DNA of 64,000 nt from Phlebopus portentosus (taxonomy: Eukaryota > Basidiomycota > Agaricomycetes > Boletales > Boletinellaceae): assembly GCA_037892935.1 (NCBI GenBank), contig JAYXKI010000011.1, positions 124,001 through 188,000 of the forward strand. Direction: 5' to 3'. A program made the position numbers and the translations under genes. Numbering within the stretch: position 1 is the stretch's first letter; the number at the start of each line of letters is the position of its first letter. Positions 13,526 through 25,001 of this stretch are shown piece after piece. The notes beneath the pieces are model-generated. The model was not told the origin of the DNA. It saw nothing but the letters and a program-made list of their open reading frames with translations, and searched no databases.

Positions 13526-15566
13526 ATGATCATACTCTCAACGCCCAGCGAGAAAGAGCTCGACGGCTTGAAGGCCGTCAATACAACGACTACGCATGTA
13601 TACTATGCAGTCATGCCCAGTCCTCAGGCTACCCCTCCGCCTCCGGGTGCACCTCCTACTACGGCCCAGCCGGTTTCAGGAGACGCGGAAGTGAATGGGT
13701 TGGCAAGGCGCTTGAGTGATCATTTGTACATCGACGACCCGGATCTGCCCCCAGCTTATGAGGATCCTGCTCCTGCGCAGGCTGTTGGTACTACGGCTAC
13801 TGTTTATCGGGCTAGCGCACCTGCTCCAGTAGGCGATGTCAAAGATCCCAATCTATTCGAGGACAAGCCTGATGATCAGGGCTCCAATCCGAACAATAAC
13901 AGACAAAGCGCTTCAGATCACGGAAACCTTCCTAGAGGGCTGAACGACGAAGGAAGCTCCAGTTCAAGAGGGGCACATCGAGCTCTCGCATTCGAACCCC
14001 TCGTAATGCATTCGAAGAGTAAGAAACTCGAGGATGGGTTTTTCGCTATGCTGCCTCCGACGGATATCCAGCCCCATCCGTTCTCCCAGAGAGATGTTGG
14101 AGAGGCTGATTGGAAGAAGTGAGTGTTCCCACCGATTGCTAATTATATAAGCAATAGTACTGATTCTCGTTGATTTTGTGTCTACGTAGATTTCTTGAAG
14201 ACCTGCAGACGTCAGCGCGCCTCTCGGCTTCTGATCGCTCTTCACATCCGTCTTCTCAATCCCAATCTACTGAACGGCCGAATTTCTTCCAGAGTGTGTC
14301 TTCAACTCTGAATAAACTGTCGCCCTATTTGACTAATAACTGCGACTGTTTCTTAGATATGGGAAACATGTTCCGTTCCATTTCCTCAGGCAAACAAACT
14401 GACCAAGGAAATCACCGTGGACCCGCAGCTCTGGTCGATACGTGGAATCAGGTACGCACAACGAGTTTAACCCACATTCATACATTTTCACTCTTATTGA
14501 CCTGGTATCGCAGAACTTCTTCCACCGGCGCGGCCTGGATGTCACGCTCGCAAAAGGCTCTCGCAGGCTCAATGGAGACAAGTCGCTCCCCCCTCCGGAT
14601 TATATTCCTTCTGATTCGGAGAACGCCGCTGATACGAACGGGTCTGGTTCTGGAAGGAATGGGCAATATACAACGCCTTCTACGCTTCCGTCCCCTGCGC
14701 CTCCTACTCCACCAACGCCTCCTACCCCGTATTTGCGTCATGCGCACACGATGCCAACTATGCCGCAAATGCCACAGATGCCGCAGATGCCTCAGATGCC
14801 TCAGATGCCTCGAATGCCGTCTATCCCACCAATCCCACCCATTCCGCCGATACCAGCGATCCCGCCTATGCCAACCATGCCAGCCATGCCCGGAGCATTC
14901 CCTAACGGGCACTCATATGCAAGTCAGAAACACCATCATTCAACGCCCTCTCTTTCTTCGGATTCTGAGGACAGCGATTCGGACAGTGATTCGGATTCTG
15001 AGGACGGTGTCAAGCCTCGCGAACGCGGTCATAAGCACATTCATGACCACCATGAGCGTCATCTCGCTCATCACAATTCCCGCTCCCCGTGTGCTTCCTG
15101 TTCATCTTCACGCGCAGGGAAACGCGCCGGCCGAGCAGAGCGCCGCGCAAAGCGTCTCGAGCGCCGTCAACACCGGCGCGAAAAGCGGCAAGAACGCAAA
15201 GACATGCGTTGGGCTCGCAAGCTCGCTAAATTCGAAGTCAAGATCACTTCTCGGGCTATGGAGATGGGCGTGCGTCCAGCGATGAAATTGATGAATATGG
15301 ACCCGAGAGCAATGGGTATGGGCGGTATGAGCAGGGGATGGGGAAGAGGAGGCTGCGGATTCGGGCGAGGTGGTATGGGTGATTGCTATGGATTCGGACG
15401 CGAGCGCGGATTTGGGCCTGAATTCGGACCCGGATTTGGGCGCGGTGGATTTGGACCGGGTTTCGGTGGAGGACCGCTTGGTTTAGTCCAGGGTCTTACT
15501 TCGATGATGGGTAAAGAACCAGAGGAGGATGGGTATTATAGGTTGATTGTTACCGATCGTATTTGA
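13526..15566 (+). CDS. Unrecognised fungal protein, first of a tandem pair
   Basis: Four exons (13526-14118, 14190-14293, 14357-14451, 14514-15566) join in frame to about 614 residues. The N-terminus is Pro/Ser/Asp-rich and disordered. The conserved core begins at FEPLVMHSKSKKLEDGFF, continues QPHPFSQRDVGEADWKKFLEDL, then VDTWNQNFFHRRGLDVTLAKG and GDKSLPPPD. The rest is low complexity: a Pro/Met repeat, an Asp/Ser acidic run, a basic Arg/Lys/Glu segment, a Gly/Phe-rich segment, and finally the C-terminal YYRLIVTDRI. The second paralogue at 16145-17448 shares the core, the C-terminal tag and every intron position. I recall uncharacterised fungal proteins with a similar DVGxxDWxxFLxDL ... WNxxFFxxRxLxVxLxKG pattern, but no function. 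No signal peptide or membrane segment is seen. The basic and Gly/Phe-rich parts might bind RNA or form assemblies, which is a guess. Confidence 0.75.
14763..14819 (+). repeat. 9-bp coding minisatellite (Pro-Gln-Met repeat)
   Basis: Six or so imperfect copies of a CAGATGCCN unit lie in the last exon of the unknown gene and encode a PQM tripeptide array. They are followed by Pro-Ile-Pro repeats. Such arrays change copy number easily, so this part of the protein is likely polymorphic. Confidence 0.8.
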
Positions 15567-16144
15567 TTTTCCCTCCATGAATTTCGTGTTCCCGATCTGA
15601 TTGCTTCCCTATCATCCATGCATTCATTTTTTCTCATGACAACGTTTGTAGGACTGAGTAAGTATAGTTCATCCTTTCGATATTTGGGTTATGTAGTTGT
15701 ACTAGTGCCTCAAAATATTCACATAGCTCTGGAAGTATACTTTGCGCAGAAAATAAAAACATATTTATTCACATTCCAATCTCAATCTTCCGTCAGGCAC
15801 TGTCGTTACTACGGACTGATTGATCCGGCGCCGTAAAACTTCATTGCTACCTGCAGTGCGAAGCCGATTTCCAAATATAGATTGACAAGGATTTTGGGAA
15901 CATACCATATTTGGACTCAAGCCTACCTTGGTTCTGGCCTTGATGCAAGCAATTTTTGCCTGGCTCGTCTCGTCCTGGCCTTTCTGGTAACGACACATTC
16001 CCGGTCTTCCGCTATACCGCGAAATGGTATTTAAGCGGCCTTGCACCTTCCGTCGAAACATGGACGGCATATTGGGACATTATCACAGGCTGTTCCCCCT
16101 CCTTCTTGGATCTCATCTGTTCCTAATAATTCTGAACGACAGTC
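15567..16144. other. Intergenic region between the tandem unknown genes
   Basis: About 580 bases hold the 3' flank of the first paralogue and the promoter of the second. A TATTTAAG element at 16028-16035 lies about 115 bases before the ATG at 16145 and could serve as a TATA box. A 101-codon minus-strand open frame at 15765-16070 has no recognisable features. Confidence 0.45.
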
Positions 16145-17448
16145 ATGATCCTCGATGAAAAAGAACTGGATATCCTGAATGAGCCATCTGGACGAGTTCA
16201 TAGAGTGATACTACCTACTACTACGTTGGGGCCTTCGCTTCCTGACGAAGCCCATGGTGGCAATGCCCTGAAAGGCAGTTACGGTCTGGCCTGGCGGCCG
16301 AACGACAGCTTATTCGATGGCGGGCGACATATTCCTTCGCAGTACCTTGCCAGAGCAAGCGTCATTCATCTTCCGGATGTTTTTGACGACGATTCTGATG
16401 ATGAGGATGGCGATGATCCGCGTATCGACTCTGGAATCCCTAGTCACCCGCCTCCTGGTCTCAGTGGCCATCCGGGTAAAGATAGCCCGAGTCGTGATTC
16501 TTATTCCCCGTCTTTTGAGCCTCTGATCGTGTGCTCGAGAACCCAGAAACTTGAAGATGGATTTTCTCCTGCTCTTCCCTCGACAAAAGTTCAGCCTCAT
16601 CCTTTCACTCAACGAGACGTCGGAGAAACTGTTTGGAGGAAGTAAGTATCGAGTTATTTAATTGAATACTGTACAACCGACTGTTATCTTTTGCGTAGAT
16701 TCGTTGAAGACCTTCGATCATCGGCGTGCCTTGCGTCGACTTATCGCTCCTCATTGTCGCGATCGCAACCCAAAGAGCGGTCGAAGTTCCTCCAGAGTAA
16801 GGTGTAACGTATAATCATATCATCCTCAATAACTGAACAATTTTAATGCAGGCGTGCGAAACGTGATCCAATCCGTCTCCTCAAGTATATCAGGCAGACA
16901 GGCTGAGCCAGCAAGTTATTACGATCCTGCACTTTTCATCGAAAGGTGGAACCAGGTATATACGCGAGATCGCCATGTATCTTCATTATATTAATCCGAC
17001 CTCGTTGCGAATTTAGCACTTCTTTCACGAACGTGGACTCGAAGTAATCCTAGCAAAAGGAGTGCTTAGAGTTAGCGGAGACAAGACTCTATTGCCTCCT
17101 GATTGCGTTTCAAGTGGAGACGGTGCTGAGTCTTCCTTGCTAAGGTCTGGTATGCTTCTCTCACACGGGAATCTAGCAGGCGGCACACAGTTGGCATGGT
17201 CGCAGTCCACGCCCTCTCTTTCATCTAACTGGTCAGAAGTGAATTTGGCACAGGACATCTGCTGTCACTGTTCATACCCTGCTACGGATATGGATTACAA
17301 GCCGCAAAAACAGAGACGTGCGGCAAGCTGGTCTCATCCCTTCCGATCTGGAAGAAGCGCGTGGCTTCGCACGGCCCGCGGGAAAGGAAAACAACAGGAA
17401 ATGAATGTAGATGATTACTTTAGATTGATTGTCACAAATCATGTTTGA
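16145..17448 (+). CDS. Unrecognised fungal protein, second of a tandem pair
   Basis: Four exons (16145-16641, 16699-16796, 16852-16955, 17017-17448) join in frame to about 376 residues. It aligns with the gene at 13526-15566 over the N-terminal tip (MIL..EKEL), FEPLIVCSRTQKLEDGFS, QPHPFTQRDVGETVWRKF, VEDLRSSACL, IERWNQHFFHERGLEVILAK, GDKTLLPPD and the C-terminal YFRLIVTNHV. It lacks the Pro/Met, basic and Gly/Phe-rich low-complexity segments of its neighbour. Intron phases match exactly (each first intron splits a Lys codon), so the pair came from gene duplication. The conserved core and C-terminal tag survive while the linkers diverge, which suggests both are under selection. Function unknown. 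Confidence 0.75.
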
Positions 17449-17639
17449 GGGCACGTATGTTTGCCGTCTATCCTCGTGCATCTCGTGTATTAACTAGTGT
17501 GCATTTTTAGCAGCCAATCGTTTCTTCGCCCAGAGAATATTCAAATTCTACATTGTTTTATCTGACAGCGCATGAGCTATAGCTTTGAACGAATCTGAGT
17601 CTGGAAATGTTCATGTCGCATCTTTATAAAACTCAACCA

Positions 17640-18930
17640 TCAAGGCAGCGGGGGCGTGTCAACGAAAAGCTGCTTCTGCATGCCCCATGGATAGGGTTCT
17701 CCCTTCAGGACTTCGGCGTTCTCAGCAAGTTGACGGATTCAGCGATCTCGTCTTGACTGAGCTTGAAATCTGCAGCAGCCAGTTTCTCTTTCAGGTACTG
17801 CCATTGTTGCCATATAAGTCCATAATCACAAGAGGATGATAAGAATAGAAAATCGAAGAAGGTGAGGACTTCATAACTACTTATCTTGACCTTAGTAGTT
17901 CCCGGAATAGGAAGAATATCATCTCCCTGAGCAAGCAGCCATGCGACGGTCACTTGTCCGCTTGTTACGCCATGCTTATCTCCGATTTTGTTGACAGCAT
18001 CTACGATTGCAAGCATCTTTGGAAAGTTCTCCTTCGAGTAACGTGGGATAGCCTTTTAGAACTCATCCTCAAAATCGTCAGGAGATTTCTATTTTCGAGC
18101 ATCAGTCAAAATAGGATGGAGAGAAGTGCATGAGAACGAAACGACATACGTATCTACCGGTAAGGATTCCGCACCCTAGAGGAGGAGAGTATGTCACAAT
18201 AGCAACTCCGATCATGCGCAGTCTTCAAGACGCCTATGTCGGGCAGTTCGATGTCCAGCTTGGAAGGAGAGTATTCCATCTGGATCGCAGCAATCGGGTG
18301 CATGACATGTGCGCGTCTGAGAGTGCCAGCACAACTTCCCTTGTCTCATTTCATGTCAAAACATTCCGACTGCACAGAATCGAAATTGAGAGAATGCTGA
18401 ATATGCTTAATTGAAAACTCTGCGAGAGTACCAGTGGAAATCTCTATCGGCAGGTTTGGATCAGGGCTGGCGCCAAAGATTCAATTTCATGAATGTCACA
18501 AATGACAGAGCGATCACCGATGAAGGTAGTAGAGATCAATATAATTCGTCTGGAGTTTCTTCAAGGCTTCGTCCAACGTCTTCCTAGCATTCTCGGGAGA
18601 GTCGTCGATGCTCGTCAAGCTCGTGAATCCGAAATTGCTCGCAAGAAATATCTCGGAGCGTTTTCCAGTGCGTTTAAACCTCTGGAAGCAGAAAGGGCGA
18701 TAAATAAATGTATAATGGCATTTGAAATGCTAGGTACCATTTGCCAAGAAGTTCTTCGCTGTCGCCATAGACATTGGCCGTATCCTAATGCGTGCATCCG
18801 GCCTCGTATGCTGCGTCAAGGACCTAGAGAAATTTGGAAGCAAGTAGCTCCTCGAATAGCCAAAGCACCGCCGAAATCTAGGTGCCTACCTTGAACCATT
18901 CCTCGTCAGACTCCTCAATGAGATCCGTTG
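17640..18930 (-). pseudogene. Decayed aldo/keto reductase copy
   Basis: This minus-strand stretch aligns along its length with the intact aldo/keto reductase at 19314-20679 but is broken in several places. The Trp codon of the [15 protein letters not shown] motif is a TAG stop (18785-18787). A codon that is AGA in the neighbour is TAA here (18056-18058). A one-base deletion near 18213 shifts the frame after IGVLKTA, and another near 17735 shifts it at the C-terminus before the old stop at 17640-17642. Recognisable pieces remain, such as [37 protein letters not shown] and [20 protein letters not shown]. It is a recent tandem duplicate that has lost function. Confidence 0.9.
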
Positions 18931-19313
18931 CTTGAACATTGCGGTATTTGTTTGATGCAAAGTCAGAAGCCCGATGACACGGTCAGCTGGCCGTCGGCTT
19001 CTTTACTTTGCTAGAGTGCTGAATATCCCACCTTGCTTGATACATACACTTCTTGACTCTGTTTGCTATCCATCAATCCCGATCAGTAAGCACCTCAAAA
19101 TTTCGAAGATACAGCAACAGTCTGAATGTCAGGTAATTCTGGTTTCCATCATTACCTACTTGACGATCACGTAACAAAAAAAAAGGTAAATCGCAATGAC
19201 TTGTAACCGATCTCTCGTCATTACATCCTACAAAATACAATCTGATCCTTTGAAGCGATTCTAGATTCGTATATAATCTAACTTCCACGCTACGTTTTCT
19301 CGTAGCACATCGC

Positions 19314-20679
19314 TCAAGCAAGCGGGGGCGTATCAGCGAAAAGCTGCTTCTGCAAGCCCCATGGATAGCGTTCTCCCTTCAGGACTTCGGCGTTCTCAGC
19401 AAGTTGACGAATTTCGGCGATCTCGTCTTGACTGAGCTTGACATCTACAGCGGCCAGATTCTCTTTCAGATACTATTGTTGCATGTATTAGCGGCTTAGT
19501 GTGCATAAATAAGTGTAAGCCTCTAGGAGCATGGCGCACCTTGACCTTAGTCGTTCCTGGAATAGGAATAATGTCGTCTCCCTGAGCCAGGAGCCATGCA
19601 AGGGTGACTTGTCCGCTCGTTACGCCGTGCTTGTCCCCGATCTTCTTGACAGCGTCTACTATTGCGAGCACCTTTGGGAAGTTCGCTTTGGAGTAACGAG
19701 GAATAGCCCTTCTGAAGTCGTCCTCAAAATCGTCAGGAGATTTCTGTTGGCAGCCATGATTCGAGTAAACTCCGGAAAATGTATGTGAGTGGACTAACTT
19801 ACGTATCGACCCGTGAGGATTCCACGTCCAAGGGGCGAGTACGCTACGATAGCGACGCCCAACTCACGCGCGGTCTTCAAAACACCTATGTCCGGCAACT
19901 CCATGTCCAGAGTAAACGGAGAATATTCCATCTGGATTGCTGCAATCGGATGAATAGCGTGTGCTCGTCTCAGAGTTTCAGCAGAGCACTCAGAGATTCC
20001 GATGTAGCGAATCTTGCCTTGCCTAACCTCTCGTCAGAAGAATTCGACGGAAGGTAAACGGAACTAACTGAACGTACTTGACGAACTCAGCTAGGGTGCC
20101 AACTGTGGCTTCTATTGGCACCTTTGGGTCGGGACTGGTTTCAGAATTTAAGGTTCAATTTTTGTGAACATCGCTGAAAGCAAATAATCACCGGTGAAGA
20201 TAGTAAAGATCAATGTAGTCCGTTTGGAGCTTCTTTAGGGCTTCCTCGAGGGTTTTCTTGGCATTCTCTGGTGTTCCATCGATATTAGGAAAAGGGTCGA
20301 AACCGAATTTACTGGCGAGGAATATCTCAGAGCGTTTTCCTGTACGTTTGAACCTATACGTGCGAACATAATTCATGGATTAGACACGTCGAGCGAGAAT
20401 CTCTGATAAATTAACTAACCATTTGCCCAGCAGTTCCTCGCTATCGCCGTAGACATTAGCTGTGTCCCAATGTTTGCATCCGGCATCATAAGCTGCATCA
20501 AGAACCTAGACACGCAATTATCGGTCGAGCCTTTGGCTGGTCAAGCAGCCAGAGCAGCGTGTATTTACCTTGAATCGTTGCTCATCAGACTCCCCGTCGC
20601 GATTGAAACCTATACCCATCGCTCCATATCCGAGGGCGAAAACCTCATTCCCAGCAATCTTGCGTATCTTAACGGACAT
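19314..20679 (-). CDS. Aldo/keto reductase, NADPH-dependent
   Basis: A single-domain (beta/alpha)8 oxidoreductase that reduces carbonyl groups with NADPH, similar to fungal YakC/pyridoxal-reductase-type enzymes. Exons give [19 protein letters not shown], then [20 protein letters not shown] (catalytic Asp and Tyr), [10 protein letters not shown] (catalytic Lys), [10 protein letters not shown] (catalytic His), [91 protein letters not shown] and the C-terminal LFADTPPLA. All four catalytic residues are present and no stop or frameshift was found. It is the middle gene of three in a row. A TATAAATA box sits about 78 bases upstream. The physiological substrate cannot be inferred. Confidence 0.9.
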
Positions 20680-21332
20680 TGCGACGAACTCGTACTTGAC
20701 GGTTCGTCTGTAGGTAGGTAAAGATTAAGACACGATAGAAGATCAGTCGTCTTGGATATTTATAGACTCACCTCGGTCTGTGGTGAACCGGCTTACTTCA
20801 GCATCTTGCACCACCAGAGACTCGTCAGCGGCATTGGTTGGGAGGCTGGGAAACCAGATCTGAGACCAGGCCAGGTGAGCGCTGGTGATTTTCCCTTAAA
20901 TGGATACCTGGTCATCGTTGCGGATAACACTTCTTCCCTTCACAAACCTTCTTTCTGACTCGAACGAACGATAATAATGGGCCTATTTTACAAGAGCATT
21001 TTAATCGTACCAACCTCCAGATTCTTTATTCATCGACTTTCCAAAGCACCCGGGTCGTAAGTTGACCCTGATCAGGAAGATAACCCGAATGCCATATTGA
21101 TCTTGCTCTTGTGGAGTAATATTGGTTACCAAAATTTGCTCGAGGTTTCCGTATTCAGCGTTCTCACTTGCCGCTCTTGCCACAAGCCTTGCACGATTGG
21201 AAAAGTTATACATCGTCATACGTGAGTTACTATTCATTTCATCGAATTTCAATTTATATCTGCCTATCATATCCAAGTACATACAGGTCATCGATTTAAA
21301 GACACAAGAATTCACTGGCTTTTCGCATAATC
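20680..21332. other. Intergenic region between two aldo/keto reductases
   Basis: About 650 bases hold the promoter of the middle reductase and the 3' flank of the next. Short open frames on both strands show no domain. No further reductase fragment was seen here. Confidence 0.4.
20757..20764 (-). promoter_or_regulatory. TATA box of the middle aldo/keto reductase
   Basis: The minus strand reads TATAAATA about 78 bases upstream of the ATG at 20679. Position and sequence fit a core promoter. Confidence 0.5.
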
Positions 21333-22769
21333 CTAATCCTTTTCCCAGTCGCTCAAGGCCGGAGTGTCAGCGAACAGCGCTGCGACCGCGTACTCTGGGT
21401 AGCGTTGTCCATGTTTACTTGCCTCGGCATTCTCAGCGATGCGGCGTACTTCAGCTACGTCTTCTGCGCTCAACTTGATCTTAGCAGCGTCGAGGTTCTC
21501 CTTCAAAGCCTAAATATCAAAAACAATTAAGTGAATACTGAAATAGCAAAGGGATGCTCACTTACCGAAATTCTTGTGGTTCCTGGGATGGGGATGATGT
21601 CTTCACCTTGTGCTAATAGCCACGCGAGGGCGACCTGGCCAGCTGTCGCTCCGTACTTTTCACCAATCTTCTGGAGCGCTGCGGCGAGCGCAAGAATGTT
21701 AGGGAAGTTCTCCTTCGAGTACCTGACCGAAATATTGAAGTCAGCTGAAACCAATTCGGCACTGCTTAGCTCGCCACGAACCGTGGGACTGTGCGCCTGA
21801 AGTCTCCTTCCTCGAAATCGTCTGGTGATTTCTGCCGTGGCAAAGCATGAGAAACTCGGCGATTACACAGGTGAAATAAATACGACTCACGTATTTACCG
21901 GTCAGAAGTCCACGTCCAAGAGGGGCATAAGCAATAATGGCTACACCAAGCTCACGGGCGGTCTTCAAGACGTTGACCTCGGGGAACTCAATGTCAAGCG
22001 TGAAAGGCGAGTACTCCACTTGGACTGCCGCGATTGGGTGCACGGCATGGGCACGCCTCAGAGTCTCAGCGGAACACTCAGAGAGACCAATGTGACGGAT
22101 CTTCCCAGTCCTGTGATATCTCATCAGACTACTGCGATAGGAAATCAACATCAGAACGTACTTGACAAACTCGGTAAGAGCCTTGATAGTTAATTCAATC
22201 GGGATCTTTGAGTCGATACTGCAATTGTGCTTAGCTCTCAATCCGAGAAGCTCATTGAAAATGAGATGAAAGCCTACCGATGAACATAGTAGAGGTCAAT
22301 ATAATCGACGTCGAGTCTCTTCAGAGACAGTTCTACGGAAGCCTTCACGTTCTCGGGACTGCCGTCAATAGTACCGGTAGATGGGTTTATCGCGAATTTG
22401 CTTGCAAGAAATATTTCGGAGCGTTTACCCGTACGCTTAAACCTAGTACATTGAATATCTTGTTAGCTCTGACAATAGAGACGCCAGAAGGAAGTGCAGT
22501 GCGTACCATCTTCCGATGAGTTCTTCGCTATCACCATATATCAATGCACTATCCCAGTGGTTGCAGCCAAACTCATAAGCAGCATCAAGAACCTGGCGGA
22601 ATTCGGTTGTCAAATCACATTAACGAAAGGGAGTAGGGATTATATGCACCTTGAACCGTTCCTCGTCAGGCAAGGGTTTACCGTAGTAAGCACTGAGTCC
22701 CATGCATCCGTATGCAATGGGGTAAATTTCAGTGCCGCCGATCAGGCGAGTTTTGGCAGAAGAGGTCAT
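21333..22769 (-). CDS. Aldo/keto reductase, divergent paralogue
   Basis: Third member of the tandem group, clearly more diverged. It starts [20 protein letters not shown] with [19 protein letters not shown] and continues [20 protein letters not shown] (catalytic Asp, Tyr), [12 protein letters not shown] (Lys), [10 protein letters not shown] (His), [98 protein letters not shown], and ends [14 protein letters not shown]. The exon pattern matches the middle copy. All catalytic residues are present. A TATATAAT element (22843-22849, minus strand) lies about 75 bases upstream of the ATG. It should be an active NADPH carbonyl reductase of unknown substrate. Confidence 0.9.
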
Positions 22770-23852
22770 TATAGCAAGTATGCTGTTGACAAGGGACTGA
22801 CTGTCGTCGTTGTTGGGAGTCAGGATAGGCTGACAGACCGCATTATATACTGTTTGGAGCGATGCAGACCGAGCTAGCACTCGTCTTGGTAGTCTTGGTA
22901 AACACCAACATGAGACAGAATCTGACATATCCGTTCGTTATTGAGGTTAGATCATCCCTCAGGCTTCCTGAGACCTTCAATACTATGTGAAAAAGCAAAT
23001 TTTCCATAAATTCTCCCGACTGCTTTGGGCCTTATAATTTCCACCGAAGCTTACTTAGTAGGATGATTCTGGTGCTATTTTAACATTAGGGGTAAAGAAG
23101 CTCGATAGGATTTGCCAATTATGCGAATTAGAGAGTGCGATTTCGCAAGGGATAGGTGCCGCAGCGTGACGCGTCGTTGCGGCATCCTCCCTGCAGGACG
23201 TATCGGCCATTGTGCCACTTACCTTTCGGAAGAAACGTCAGACTTTCTTTCAAAGATTCTCGCACCGAAAACACCCCGGAACTTCGTATTTGCCTTCATA
23301 GGCTGGAAACAAGTTCTCTATGATATGGAATGCACGATTGTTTCGGATAGGTGAGCTGTGGAGAGTCTGAGATTGTCTCGGTTCGCGACTTCGGCCTGTG
23401 ATCGCGTGTGGCCTGCCCGTTACCGATAGGTCCTTGCCGAGTTCAAAAGAAAAAGAAAAAGAAAAAGCACCTTTCCTTTGTCAAGTAGATCCTAACGTGA
23501 CTGAAAATAACTCAAAAATGAGTATTAATTATCCAGTTCGGTGAGAGTTAGATTGTCCGGGCATTGATATTCTGACCTGGCTTCGCATTGTGCTCGACCG
23601 CCACCTGATGAGAATTGAACTGTGGAGGTAAAACTAAAACTACATGAGATCTCATGGCGACAGGAGCCATTATGCAGCAACTTCTGTGTGTTAATCTTTC
23701 TTCAATCGAAATAACACGCAACGTTACCTACATCCGAGACGGGTGAATGATTCCTAATCTTGTAAGTCATAGAGATATGCATGTAAAGACGTCTCCAGAA
23801 GTAATACAGTTAGGATAAATACGGAGGAAAACAAAACAAATCTCGAGTACGT
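22770..23852. other. Intergenic region without a recognised gene
   Basis: About 1.1 kb holds the promoter of the third reductase and the 3' flank of the GST gene. It contains a short GAAAAA repeat near 23449-23466. No open frame with a recognisable domain was found. Confidence 0.4.
23449..23466 (+). repeat. GAAAAA microsatellite
   Basis: About three to four tandem copies of an AAAAAG/GAAAAA unit lie in intergenic sequence. Confidence 0.7.
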
Positions 23853-25001
23853 TCAGAGAATTTTATATTCTCCCCCTTTCTCAAGGGCCTGAGATTTCAG
23901 TGAGAGTGTCAACGTAATGGGAATCAATTGGATCGCATAGCAGAAACTTACGCGCTTATAGGCCGGCCTACGATAGGTAAAGCAGATGCAGTCAGTAGCG
24001 ATCTGTGAGAGCAGCAGGAGACTAGAACTACCTTTCGTGCACTCTCTTGACAAAGTCGTCGGTTGCTGTGCTGTTTCTAGGACCGGGAACGCGCTTCCGG
24101 ATTATTTCCATGGGGAATATCATCATGAAATCTGCAGCAGTGGGGTTCGGACCGTTCGCAAACCAGCCTGTAGAGCTCTTCGCAAGATGCTCCTCGACCT
24201 GTTTCGGATAGGAGACCGTTAAGTAAAGGCCCACTTACTGGGTCAAAGAGGAAGAGAGTGGAGTATTCACAAATGTGACGTGCGTCTCGATTTGAGGTTC
24301 AAGGAATTGTTTTTGGACCGTGTTGAAGATTACGCTTGCTATTGGACGGATGAAAAAAGGTGTACGTTGCGGGATGACACTGAAAATGAGCTTGTTCACG
24401 AGAAGTGGCATGAGAGAACCCTCGCAGTAGTGGGTAACTTATTATGAAGCGGATTGTGGTAAATCACAATGACCGGGAAACCACGAGCAGAAGGAATACA
24501 TACAATACAGGTTATCAATAACACCGGCATCTGTGGGCTTGAATTTGTCGCTGCCGTACTTACTTAAGAGGTATTCTTGAGAGACGTATCAGCATGGCTT
24601 TGAGGAAAAGGAAGATATTTTCACGGTGGCATACCGACAATTGCACCACTTTCTGCGATACTTTTGTCCCCGTCTGTAATTATGGGAGACTTGCCGAGAG
24701 GATGGACCTCCTTCAACTCCTTTGGAGCCAGCATTTCGGAAGTACGCTGATATTTCTTGATCTCATAAGGAACCTCAAGCTCTTCCTGGAGGACATAACG
24801 AATGAATTATTATTTTATTATTCAAGAAAGAGGGCTGCAACTTGCAAGTAGACACACGTACCAGAAGCCAAATAACTCTCTGAGAACGCGAGTTGTTGAG
24901 GTGGTGTAGGATGACTTTGCTTGGACCTGCTTGTCAGGTGAATCATTGTGGTATGGGTTAAGCATGGTCTGCGTACCATCCGAAATATTCGTTTCGGCCA
25001 T
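23853..25001 (-). CDS. Glutathione S-transferase (GTT1-like)
   Basis: Soluble enzyme conjugating glutathione to electrophiles, used in detoxification. The first exon (25001-24977) codes MAETNISD and joins, across a 50-nt intron, to KVILHHLNNSRSQRVIWLL, then EELEVPYEIKKYQRTSEMLA, KELKEVHPLGKSPIITDGD and SIAESGAIVEYL, the glutathione-binding thioredoxin-like half with the Asn-Ser-Arg start of helix 1. The C-terminal helical half includes HLAKSSTGWFANGPNPTAAD, FMMIFPMEII and VHERPAYKRALEKGGEYKIL at the end. This layout matches fungal GTT1-type enzymes. The short first exon is inferred because it is the only in-frame way to reach an ATG; it fits good splice signals. No lesion was seen. Confidence 0.85.

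Noticed and set aside
14478..14912. Minus-strand His/Trp/Arg-rich frame
   Set aside because: It is the reverse reading of the PQM minisatellite and its flanks.
14170..15285. 371-codon plus-strand frame inside the first unknown paralogue
   Set aside because: It is an out-of-frame shadow; the true frame is fixed by the paralogue at 16145-17448 and by matching introns.
15765..16070. 101-codon minus-strand frame between the unknown paralogues
   Set aside because: Lies in the promoter of the second paralogue and has no recognisable feature.
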